This document shows, one piece after another, positions 1 to 5,550 of a DNA stretch of 7,376 bases. Source of the DNA: CAYRIF01 sp964424205. GTDB lineage: Bacteria; Bacteroidota; Bacteroidia; Cytophagales; Cyclobacteriaceae. The notes beneath the pieces were generated by a model. That model saw only the letters and a list, made by a program, of their open reading frames with translations, searched no databases and was not told the origin of the DNA. Every line of letters starts with the position of its first letter. The stretch's first letter is position 1. Both the position numbers and the translations under genes were made by a program. Location of the stretch: NCBI GenBank assembly GCA_964424205.1, contig CAYRIF010000190.1, forward strand, positions 1-7,376. Reading direction: 5' to 3'.

Positions 1-69
1 CCAAATAGAATAAAAAATTAGGTGTTATCAAAGTTTATTATTTGAACGGATGATATTCCTGATTTTAGG

Positions 70-345
70 TTAATTTTTCTTAGTAAAAAGATTCTCAATT
101 ACATTTTTCATTTCATGAACGGCTTTTTCCAAGTGACCACCCACTTCTTGAAATTGGTCTTTATGCTTTTCTGTAAAATTCTCAAACTCTTTACTTAATG
201 TATTGATGCCATCTTTGAGATCTTCTACATGTTGATCAACATCTATCTCTTCAGCCTTTTCCTTGCCCTTTTCTATCAACTCATCAATTTTTTTTCCTAA
301 ATTTTGTAATAGTTGTTCTGCGGTGGTTTTGTTTTCAGTTTCCAT
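70..345 (-). CDS. small charged helical (coiled-coil-like) protein, function unknown
   Basis: A 91-residue protein with no signal peptide or membrane segment, so probably cytoplasmic. Nearly all of it is Lys/Glu/Asp-rich with hydrophobics spaced as in amphipathic helices: residues 9-33 (QLLQNLGKKIDELIEKGKEK), 39-60 and 70-88 (LEKAVHEMKNVIENLF). There are no cysteines, catalytic motifs or DNA-binding signature. It resembles in general character the small apolipoprotein- or YtxH-tail-like helical proteins that bacteria make under stress, but this is a likeness of composition and not a family assignment. Its ATG lies 6 bp after the stop of the esterase gene, so the two are almost certainly cotranscribed and probably translationally coupled. 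No promoter-like TAnnTTTG is seen in the gap. Reality as a gene is likely because of the tight spacing and the coherent helical protein; the function is unknown. Confidence 0.75.
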   Translation of the reverse strand: METENKTTAEQLLQNLGKKIDELIEKGKEKAEEIDVDQHVEDLKDGINTLSKEFENFTEKHKDQFQEVGGHLEKAVHEMKNVIENLFTKKN

Positions 346-351
346 GATTTT

Positions 352-1194
352 TCATTTTTTATCTGTTTGTGGGTTCAATTTTTTAAATGCTTTGTAAACC
401 GCGCTATGTAAAATAGTAGCATGATCTTCTTCTAATATAGGCTCATAGAATAATTCAATATTTTTGTTTCCAGAATTCTTAATTGCAGCGACAAGTTTGT
501 CTGCAACCTCGTGCATTGTCGGATGTTCCTTGCCTAAAGATACGTATATCCGCTTGTTTAGTTGGTTGTTGGTTTTAAAAAAATTCGCAGCGCCTTTCAC
601 CAATTTTTGTTTGTCCCACCATAGCGATGGACTTACAATAATATAATCGTTAAATAAGTAAGGTTTTTTTAACAATATTTCTGTAGCAACTAGTCCGCCT
701 AGTGACTGCCCAATGATGGTTCTATATCCGTTAGTTTTAAAATTTTTCTTAACAAATGGTTGTACTTCTTTTTCTAGAAAATTGATGAATTTTTTTGACC
801 CACCACTTGTTGGTAGCGATTTCTTATCTCTTTTGTCACTGCTAGGCGAGGTGAAATCTCGGTACCTATCCACATTGGCAATGCCAACAACAATAGATTT
901 GGGCAAAAGATGATACATATTCATAAACTGAGCCAGCCCAGCAATATGCGGAAAGTCTTCGTTTGCTGAACCATCCAATACGTAAATAGTTGGGTAGGTT
1001 GTCAGTGAATCTGGATGATAGCCATCAGGCAGATAAATGTTTAGAAGTCGTTTTTCTGAAAGCTCTTGGGAGTTTATTTCCTCTATGATGCCAAAAGGGA
1101 AAACTTTTTTTCCGTCATACCTTGCGTCTGTTTGTTGGGCGGTGATGCTGTGGGTTATTGTGAATAAAATGAGGTGGAGGATTAGCTGTTTCAT
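352..1194 (-). CDS. secreted alpha/beta-hydrolase, esterase D / IroE-BesA-like family
   Basis: A 280-residue serine hydrolase of the putative esterase family (PF00756: esterase D, enterochelin-type esterases). Residues 1-19 form a signal peptide ending ITAQ, so it is exported, probably to the periplasm. The nucleophile elbow is GQSLGG at 162-167 with Ser164. It is followed by SPSLWW (188-193), a hallmark of the family. The catalytic His is most likely His258 in EEDHAT, and Glu223 in GKEHP is a candidate acid. The early YVLDG segment (71-75) is the usual strand-plus-oxyanion region. Relatives hydrolyse short acyl or siderophore esters; the substrate here cannot be read, and no TonB receptor or siderophore gene is nearby. 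The ATG is 20 bp after the stop of toxin 1, and no promoter is seen in that gap, so it is probably transcribed from the TA promoter. The 91-residue helical protein follows after 6 bp. Confidence 0.88.
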   Translation of the reverse strand: MKQLILHLILFTITHSITAQQTDARYDGKKVFPFGIIEEINSQELSEKRLLNIYLPDGYHPDSLTTYPTIYVLDGSANEDFPHIAGLAQFMNMYHLLPKSIVVGIANVDRYRDFTSPSSDKRDKKSLPTSGGSKKFINFLEKEVQPFVKKNFKTNGYRTIIGQSLGGLVATEILLKKPYLFNDYIIVSPSLWWDKQKLVKGAANFFKTNNQLNKRIYVSLGKEHPTMHEVADKLVAAIKNSGNKNIELFYEPILEEDHATILHSAVYKAFKKLNPQTDKK

Positions 1195-1214
1195 TTTGTG
1201 CTTTAATATAGGAT

Positions 1215-1532
1215 TTACTTCTCTCTTTTAAGTTTGATAGGATGCTGTCTTGTGTCAAATACATCGCAAATTTCTACTTGATTCTTTTCTTTGTTGACCC
1301 AATATATTATTTTATAATTTTTGTAAACAAGGTAGCGAAATTGTTGAACTCTATTCTTTAAAAGTCCTTCAACTTGACCGATGTTTGGGTGTGTTTTATG
1401 AATTAAACTATGCCTTGCTATTTCTGAGACTATTTTTTTGGTAATTTTCAAGGTTGCCTGTTTTTTGTGGTATAAAAAAATACTGTGAAGTTCTTGTTTG
1501 GCAAAGCCTGTCCAATAAATGCCTAATGCCAT
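1215..1532 (-). CDS. RelE/ParE-superfamily toxin of type II TA module 1
   Basis: A 105-residue basic protein with the RelE/ParE fold order: N-terminal strand (GIYWTGFAKQEL), two helices (to about residue 45), then the strand block FRYLVYKNYKIIYWV (65-79) and the ending ICDVFDTRQHPIKL. The FR.LVY..YKIIY block and the closing (V/I)FD(T/S)RQ(H/N)P are typical of ParE/RelE toxins of Bacteroidota. Family members either cleave ribosome-bound mRNA (RelE) or poison gyrase (ParE); which applies here cannot be told. Arg66 and the aromatic Tyr73/Tyr77 are candidates for functional residues. The start overlaps the antitoxin gene by 10 bp (ATGGCATTAG contains both the toxin start and the antitoxin stop), the usual arrangement that couples toxin to antitoxin synthesis. 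The esterase gene follows after 20 bp. Confidence 0.87.
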   Translation of the reverse strand: MALGIYWTGFAKQELHSIFLYHKKQATLKITKKIVSEIARHSLIHKTHPNIGQVEGLLKNRVQQFRYLVYKNYKIIYWVNKEKNQVEICDVFDTRQHPIKLKREK

Positions 1533-1765
1533 TTTTCTATTTCAGATATCAACTCATTAACCTTTGTTAAGCGGCCATTTTTAGAGTCTTCTAATGACAA
1601 GTCAATTCTTTTGTTAAAATCGTCAATTGACATGGGCAGTACATTATGCTTTACCATATAACTTCTTTCTTTTTGTAACAATTTTTCGAAACGAGAAATG
1701 AGTTCTTCATTTTGTAATCGAAGAAATTTTTGAATAAAGGTAATTTTACGAGTTTGTAAATCCAT
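1523..1765 (-). CDS. antitoxin of TA module 1
   Basis: An 80-residue, helix-rich partner of the toxin. The N-terminus MDLQTRKITFIQKFLRLQNEE resembles that of the second antitoxin in this window (MNIQTTKLEIVKAILEID). The C-terminal part (SIDDFNKRIDLSLEDSKNGR then ELISEIEKW, 46-79) is the amphipathic, acidic toxin-binding type with an NGR turn. No helix-turn-helix or ribbon-helix-helix is recognisable, so how it would bind DNA is open. The frame stays open upstream to a GTG at 1801, but I choose the ATG at 1765. The upstream start would put codons across the -7 promoter element, and M-(D/N)-(L/I)-QT-x-K is the natural start by comparison with antitoxin 2. The 10-bp overlap with the toxin and the position first in the pair identify the role. 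Confidence 0.82.
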   Translation of the reverse strand: MDLQTRKITFIQKFLRLQNEELISRFEKLLQKERSYMVKHNVLPMSIDDFNKRIDLSLEDSKNGRLTKVNELISEIEKWH

Positions 1766-1783
1766 TTCTTTGTTGCTTTTAAC

Positions 1784-1815
1784 CAAAGTTACAAATTCCA
1801 CACATAAGATTACAA
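1784..1815 (-). promoter_or_regulatory. Bacteroidota-type promoter of TA module 1
   Basis: Read on the minus strand: TTG (1815-1813), 21 bp, then TAACTTTG (1791-1784). This is an exact match to TAnnTTTG with a -33 TTG at an accepted spacing (17-23 bp in Bacteroidota). Transcription would begin roughly at 1777-1780, giving a short leader of a little over 10 nt before the ATG at 1765. The hexamer TTACAA appears on the plus strand at 1789-1794 and 1810-1815, 21 bp or two helical turns apart and overlapping both elements. It could be an operator for the TA complex, but that is inference. Confidence 0.6.
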
Positions 1816-1825
1816 TTTAATTGCG

Positions 1826-2539
1826 CTACATCCTTTTATAAATCCAATTCGGTAAAATTTTCAAAACTAAAGCAATCAATCTCCAGCGCTTGGTCACATA
1901 TCCAATGTCTTTCTTCCGTCTTATGAACTGATAGATTTGTTTGGCGGCTTTCTCTTTAGTAGCGACCCAGAACTGATCTTCTCCTTTTGCCATGTCAGTA
2001 TCTACAAAGCCTGGCCTAATATCGGTAATAGTAATTGTCAACCCTGATTTCGTTGCCTTTTGCCTCAATCCCTCTAAGTAGTTTATCTGATAAGCCTTTG
2101 AGGCATTGTAAGCAGGTGCTAAGTGACTTCCTCTAATTCCTGCGATGGAACTGATAACTACTAAATGTCCTTTGGCTTGTTTTTTAAAATAGTTGAAAGC
2201 CCAACTGGCAATTTCGGTAAAAGCGATGACATTCAGTTGATTTGTGCTGTTCTCAATCTCAAAATCAAGTGTTTCATTTAAATCTCCTCTTCCTGAACTT
2301 AGAATTAACAAATCTAATCCTCCTAATTCATTGGTCGGTGCTGTCAATTTATCAGCGTTGCTTTCTTTGGTGCAATCGTAAGCACTAACCACAAATTTTT
2401 CAGGGTTAGTATCTCTTAGCGTTTTTAGCTTGTCTTTTCGTCTGCCCGTAATTCCTACTTTATAATTAGTGTCGGCAAGAATTTGCGCCAGTGCTCTTCC
2501 AATTCCTGACGTGGCTCCTATGATGATTGTTTTTTGCAT
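1826..2539 (-). CDS. short-chain dehydrogenase/reductase (SDR)
   Basis: A 237-residue classical SDR, an NAD(P)(H)-dependent oxidoreductase of the Rossmann fold. The cofactor motif is GATSGIGRA (8-16), followed by TGRRKDKL (31-38), whose arginines after the second strand favour NADPH. The catalytic triad is Ser131 (VISSIAG), Tyr144 and Lys148 (YNASK). The RPGFVDTDM segment (175-183) follows strand six as usual. The structural NNAG motif is replaced by LSSG (80-83), which occurs in some SDR subgroups. The C-terminus is basic and hydrophobic (IALVLKILPNWIYK), suggesting membrane contact. Length is normal for the family; the substrate is not inferable. The ATG is 19 bp after the stop of toxin 2 with no promoter between, so it is probably the third gene of that operon. 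The gene ends 60 bp before antitoxin 1. Confidence 0.9.
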   Translation of the reverse strand: MQKTIIIGATSGIGRALAQILADTNYKVGITGRRKDKLKTLRDTNPEKFVVSAYDCTKESNADKLTAPTNELGGLDLLILSSGRGDLNETLDFEIENSTNQLNVIAFTEIASWAFNYFKKQAKGHLVVISSIAGIRGSHLAPAYNASKAYQINYLEGLRQKATKSGLTITITDIRPGFVDTDMAKGEDQFWVATKEKAAKQIYQFIRRKKDIGYVTKRWRLIALVLKILPNWIYKRM

Positions 2540-2558
2540 TGTCTTGAGAAAAATATTA

Positions 2559-2864
2559 TTACTCTACTTCTTTACTAAGTTTAGAAGGGTTTTGCCTTGA
2601 ATCAAAAATTGTGATGATTTCTATTTCCTTTAATTCATGGTTTACTCTATAATAAAAAGTTGTTTGCTTAGTTACTACACATTTGAATAATCCTTTAAAA
2701 CTTGCTGATTGAGGGCAGCTTTCAGGCTGTTTAGAGATTTGATTTATTTTGTTTGTTAATTTCTTAATAAACCTATCTTTCGTTTCTAGATTCCAATGCG
2801 CTAGTAGGTAATCGGATAGTATTATTAGTTTTTCTTCAGCTAGTTCTGATAAATATACTTTCAT
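2559..2864 (-). CDS. RelE/ParE-superfamily toxin of type II TA module 2
   Basis: A 101-residue protein of the RelE/ParE superfamily: KVYLSELAEEKLIILSDYL at the start (strand plus first helix), a second helix to about residue 45, then FKCVVTKQTTFYYRVN (60-75) and the ending IEIITIFDSRQNPSKL (81-96). The closing motif matches toxin 1 (VFDTRQHPIKL), but the rest is diverged, so the two are separate family members and not a recent duplication. I start at the ATG at 2864 and not the in-frame TTG just before it. The ATG shares its A with the antitoxin TGA (TGATG), the standard coupling arrangement. The molecular target (mRNA at the ribosome or gyrase) is unknown. The SDR gene follows after 19 bp. 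Confidence 0.87.
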   Translation of the reverse strand: MKVYLSELAEEKLIILSDYLLAHWNLETKDRFIKKLTNKINQISKQPESCPQSASFKGLFKCVVTKQTTFYYRVNHELKEIEIITIFDSRQNPSKLSKEVE

Positions 2865-3082
2865 CAAGAAATTTTCTTTAGAACGGAGTTGTACGTTACT
2901 CTTTTTCCGTTATCTAATTCCTCTATTCCTTTTTTAATTTCATTCTGCTCAGAAGTGCTTAGTTCACTCCAGAAATCAGGCTTTTCCTTTTTTATCAATT
3001 CTGCTACCTTTTCAAAGAAATCAATATTGTCGATTTCTAGAATTGCTTTTACTATTTCGAGTTTTGTTGTTTGAATATTCAT
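2864..3082 (-). CDS. antitoxin of TA module 2 (addiction-module-component-like)
   Basis: A 72-residue acidic, helical antitoxin. It begins MNIQTTKLEIVKAILEID, close in pattern to antitoxin 1. The C-terminus SEQNEIKKGIEELDNGKRVTYNSVLKKIS (44-72) follows the 'I..G...L..G....y..v...i' pattern of putative addiction module components (PF09720-like), which wrap the toxin. The frame is open upstream to a TTG at 3103, but the ATG at 3082 is preferred. The upstream start would lie inside the promoter -7 element, and the ATG gives the N-terminus shared with antitoxin 1. Its stop overlaps the toxin start by one base. It lies 77 bp downstream of ade in the same direction but with its own promoter. Confidence 0.82.
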   Translation of the reverse strand: MNIQTTKLEIVKAILEIDNIDFFEKVAELIKKEKPDFWSELSTSEQNEIKKGIEELDNGKRVTYNSVLKKIS

Positions 3083-3100
3083 TATGAATTCCGTTATTCT

Positions 3101-3108
3101 CAAATATA
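3101..3108 (-). promoter_or_regulatory. -7 promoter element of TA module 2
   Basis: The minus strand reads TATATTTG, an exact TAnnTTTG match, ending 18 bp before the ATG of antitoxin 2. No good TTG is found 17-23 bp upstream, so the -33 element is weak or absent. It supports transcription of antitoxin-toxin-SDR independently of ade. Confidence 0.45.
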
Positions 3109-3159
3109 CGAAAAAAGTTAAAGGATGTTTTTGGGTGAATGTAGGTAAAAGTTAGTAGC

Positions 3160-4788
3160 CTACTCAAAAACAGCCATAAACTTAAAATTATCCCCATCAA
3201 AAAGTCCAAGGTCGCTCAGTTTTGCAGAAGGGATGACGAGCAGTGCCATGAATGACAAAGTCATAAATGGAGAGACCAAAGTGCTGCCCAATTGTTTCGA
3301 AAATTGGTCGATGGCGGCATAGGATTTTGCGACTTCGTAACCATCCGCTGCCGACATTAACCCAGCCACTGGCAACGAAACTATTGTCTCTTTTCCTTGA
3401 CCAACGGCAGACACCCCTCCTTTTTCTTTGATGATTAAATTTACTGCTTGACAGATGGATGCATCATCCACACCTACTGCAATGATATTATGTGAATCAT
3501 GTGCTACCGAAGAGGCGATGGCGCCTTCTTTGAGGTTGAAATTTTTGATAAAAGCCACCGCTACTTTTGCATTATCGTAGCGATTGACTACTACCAGTTT
3601 TAGAATGTCATTTTCAGTATCAGAAACTGCCAAGCCATTTTCTATTTTTGCTTTCCCCATCACTTTGGGCGTGATTAATTGCCCGTCGAGTGCTTCAATC
3701 ACCGCTATATTTTTTGATGCTGCTTTGAGTTCAAATTGTTCAGGTGTTTTAAGCGAGGTATTGAAATTATTGATGACTTGGTTTTCCACCTTCGGAATAT
3801 TTGTTTTTCCGTTTTCAGCGACTAGTTCCCCGTTTATAAATGTTTTAAGTACATTAAAAGTATCAGGCGTATCAATAACAATAAAATCGGCAGGGTCGCC
3901 TGTTTTTAGTTTTCCCACGTATAGTTTGTAATGGTCAATCGGGTTGATGCAGGCGGCTTTTAATATTTTGAATAAATCAACTCCTTTTTCTAATGCCCTG
4001 ATTACCAATTGATTGATGTGCCCTTCTACTAAATTATCTGGGTGTTTGTCGTCTGAGCAGAGCATCATCATGTCGGAGTGGTCGTGCATCAAATCAATTA
4101 ATGCTTCGAAATTTTTGGCAGCGCTGCCTTCTCTGATGAGGATTTTCATACCATACTTTAACTTGTCCAGCGCTTCTTCTGCAGTGAAGCATTCATGGTC
4201 GGTAGAGATGCCAGCTGCAATGTATTTTTTTGCTTGCGCTCCTTTTAATCCAGGGGCATGTCCATCGATGGGTTTGCCATGTTTTTTGGTAATGGCTAGT
4301 TTTTCTAAAACAATAGGGTCATCGAAAAGCACCCCAGGCCAGTTCATCATTTCTGCGAGGTACTTGACATCATCACTTTGGAGAAGTTCGTCAATATCAG
4401 CAGGTGTGATTGCTGCGCCAGCTGTTTCGAAGGTAGTGGCAGGCACGCAAGACGGTGCGCCGAAATTGAATTTGAAATTCACTTGCTTGCCATTTTCAAT
4501 CATATATTTCACGCCTTCCACACCTAGCACATTGCCTATTTCATGCGGATCAGAGATGGTGGCGACAGTCCCATGCACCACTGCCAGCCGAGCAAATTCA
4601 GCAGGTACGAGCATCGAGCTTTCGATATGAATATGCGCATCAATAAACCCGGGAAGTAGGTATTGATGGGTAACGTCTTCGCACGGTTCAATTTTTTCAA
4701 TGAACCCGTTCTTCACTGTTACTTTTCCTTTAAAAATATTATTGTTTTCAATGTCGATGATATTTCCTGTGATGCTAAAACTACTCAT
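3160..4788 (-). CDS. ade: adenine deaminase (EC 3.5.4.2)
   Basis: A 542-residue amidohydrolase-superfamily enzyme that converts adenine to hypoxanthine and ammonia in cytoplasmic purine salvage. The metal-binding barrel is complete: PGFIDAHIHIESS (46-58; His52, His54), DPHEIGN (80-86; His82, Glu83), GHAPG (176-180; His177), TDHE (196-199; His198) and CSDDKHP (244-250; Asp246/247). The C-terminal Ade-specific domain is also intact, with AHDSHNIIAVG (429-439) and the terminal PFMTLSFMALLVIPSAKLSDLGLFD (507-531), a signature that separates adenine deaminase from dihydroorotase-like relatives. Length fits the 540-600 residues of bacterial Ade. I start at the ATG at 4788 (MSSFSITG); a TTG three codons upstream is possible but less likely. 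It is divergent from the lipoprotein at 4925. A -7-like GATATTTG at 4820-4813 has one mismatch and is only a weak promoter candidate. Confidence 0.96.
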   Translation of the reverse strand: MSSFSITGNIIDIENNNIFKGKVTVKNGFIEKIEPCEDVTHQYLLPGFIDAHIHIESSMLVPAEFARLAVVHGTVATISDPHEIGNVLGVEGVKYMIENGKQVNFKFNFGAPSCVPATTFETAGAAITPADIDELLQSDDVKYLAEMMNWPGVLFDDPIVLEKLAITKKHGKPIDGHAPGLKGAQAKKYIAAGISTDHECFTAEEALDKLKYGMKILIREGSAAKNFEALIDLMHDHSDMMMLCSDDKHPDNLVEGHINQLVIRALEKGVDLFKILKAACINPIDHYKLYVGKLKTGDPADFIVIDTPDTFNVLKTFINGELVAENGKTNIPKVENQVINNFNTSLKTPEQFELKAASKNIAVIEALDGQLITPKVMGKAKIENGLAVSDTENDILKLVVVNRYDNAKVAVAFIKNFNLKEGAIASSVAHDSHNIIAVGVDDASICQAVNLIIKEKGGVSAVGQGKETIVSLPVAGLMSAADGYEVAKSYAAIDQFSKQLGSTLVSPFMTLSFMALLVIPSAKLSDLGLFDGDNFKFMAVFE

Positions 4789-4892
4789 ATGTCTCAAATT
4801 TTATTGTAACGGCAAATATCTAAATTTCAATTGATTTATTACCTATGTGGCATGGAAAGGATTACTGAAGTGTTTAATTTCTTATAGCAAGT

Positions 4893-4900
4893 TAGATTTG
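4893..4900 (+). promoter_or_regulatory. -7 promoter element of the 188-residue lipoprotein gene
   Basis: TAGATTTG matches TAnnTTTG exactly, 24 bp before the ATG at 4925, and is followed by an A-rich leader (AAAACAAAAACT) typical of Bacteroidota translation starts. No convincing -33 TTG is seen at the right distance. Its position also decides the start: the longer frame from 4847 would include the promoter and lose the signal peptide. Confidence 0.5.
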
Positions 4901-4924
4901 TACCATAAATTTAAAACAAAAACT

Positions 4925-5491
4925 ATGATGAAGAAAAATATTGTTCTAGGAATTTTAATGAGTGTTATTCTATTTTCTTGTGCGAAGAAAGAAAAAGTGG
5001 AGCCAGTAGTTGAGGAATTGAAAAATCAAATTGTAACTTATACAGATTTAGAATTTGCCATCGAAGGAAATGAGGAAGATTTTGGAAGTTTCTTTTCTTT
5101 TGAAACAGAGAAAATGTATAAGGTTAATGAAATTAATGAAGAGAATGGTTCTAAAATACATTTAGCATTCACAAGCTATGGAAATGGTTTGTATTTTTTC
5201 GATTCGCCTGATAATAAGCACAATATTCCGAATGCTACAAGCACAAAGACAATTAACAATGAGGAAAACCCGAGAATTACAGGGGATGATTTTGTTTCGA
5301 TGAAGGATGATTCGCTGTATGTAAAGCTTGAAAACTTAAAGTTTGAAGGGTATTTAAGCGACAGTTTTATTACGAGCCACATACCAGGTACTATTGTTTT
5401 TGAAATCGCTGATGGACGAAGAGGGGTAATTAGAACTAAAAAAGTGAATTCTAGCAGACTATTAGTGGATATAAAAATCCAGAAGGATTAG
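4925..5491 (+). CDS. lipoprotein of unknown function
   Basis: A 188-residue protein that starts with a lipoprotein signal peptide: MMKKNIVLGILMSVILFSC, lipobox LFSC with the lipidated Cys19, followed by AKKEK. The lysines after Cys do not form the acidic S(D/E)(D/E) surface-export signal, so the protein may stay on the inner face of the outer membrane; this is inference. The mature part is acidic and rich in alternating beta-type segments (QIVTYTDLEFAIEG 35-48; KIHLAFTSYGNGLYFFD 77-93; LYVKLENLKFEG 131-142; GTIVFEIADGRRGVIRTKKV 155-174), suggesting one beta domain. I recognise no family. The frame is open from 4847, but the start at 4925 is required by the signal peptide and the promoter; the next codon is also ATG and could be used. 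It is separated by 59 bp from the next plus-strand gene. Confidence 0.85.
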   Translation: MMKKNIVLGILMSVILFSCAKKEKVEPVVEELKNQIVTYTDLEFAIEGNEEDFGSFFSFETEKMYKVNEINEENGSKIHLAFTSYGNGLYFFDSPDNKHNIPNATSTKTINNEENPRITGDDFVSMKDDSLYVKLENLKFEGYLSDSFITSHIPGTIVFEIADGRRGVIRTKKVNSSRLLVDIKIQKD

Positions 5492-5550
5492 GGTTTCATT
5501 ATTAATCAATAAAGTATTGTAAATTTCAAAATATTAAATTCTCCCAGCAA

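Noticed and set aside
1..69. Window left edge examined for a gene or terminator on either strand
   Set aside because: AT-rich, with no start, stem-loop plus T-run, or promoter match found.
3021..3209. Minus-strand frame overlapping the end of ade and antitoxin 2
   Set aside because: Out of frame with two well-supported genes and covering the TA2 promoter; its translation is low-complexity.
4013..4630. Long plus-strand frame of 205 codons opposite ade
   Set aside because: A mirror frame of the ade coding sequence, which is fully supported by catalytic motifs on the minus strand. No signal or leader of its own.
4796..4820. Possible ade promoter elements GATATTTG and AAAATTTG on the minus strand
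   Set aside because: Each has one mismatch to TAnnTTTG and no -33 TTG at the proper distance; the second would leave no leader. Not strong enough for a feature.
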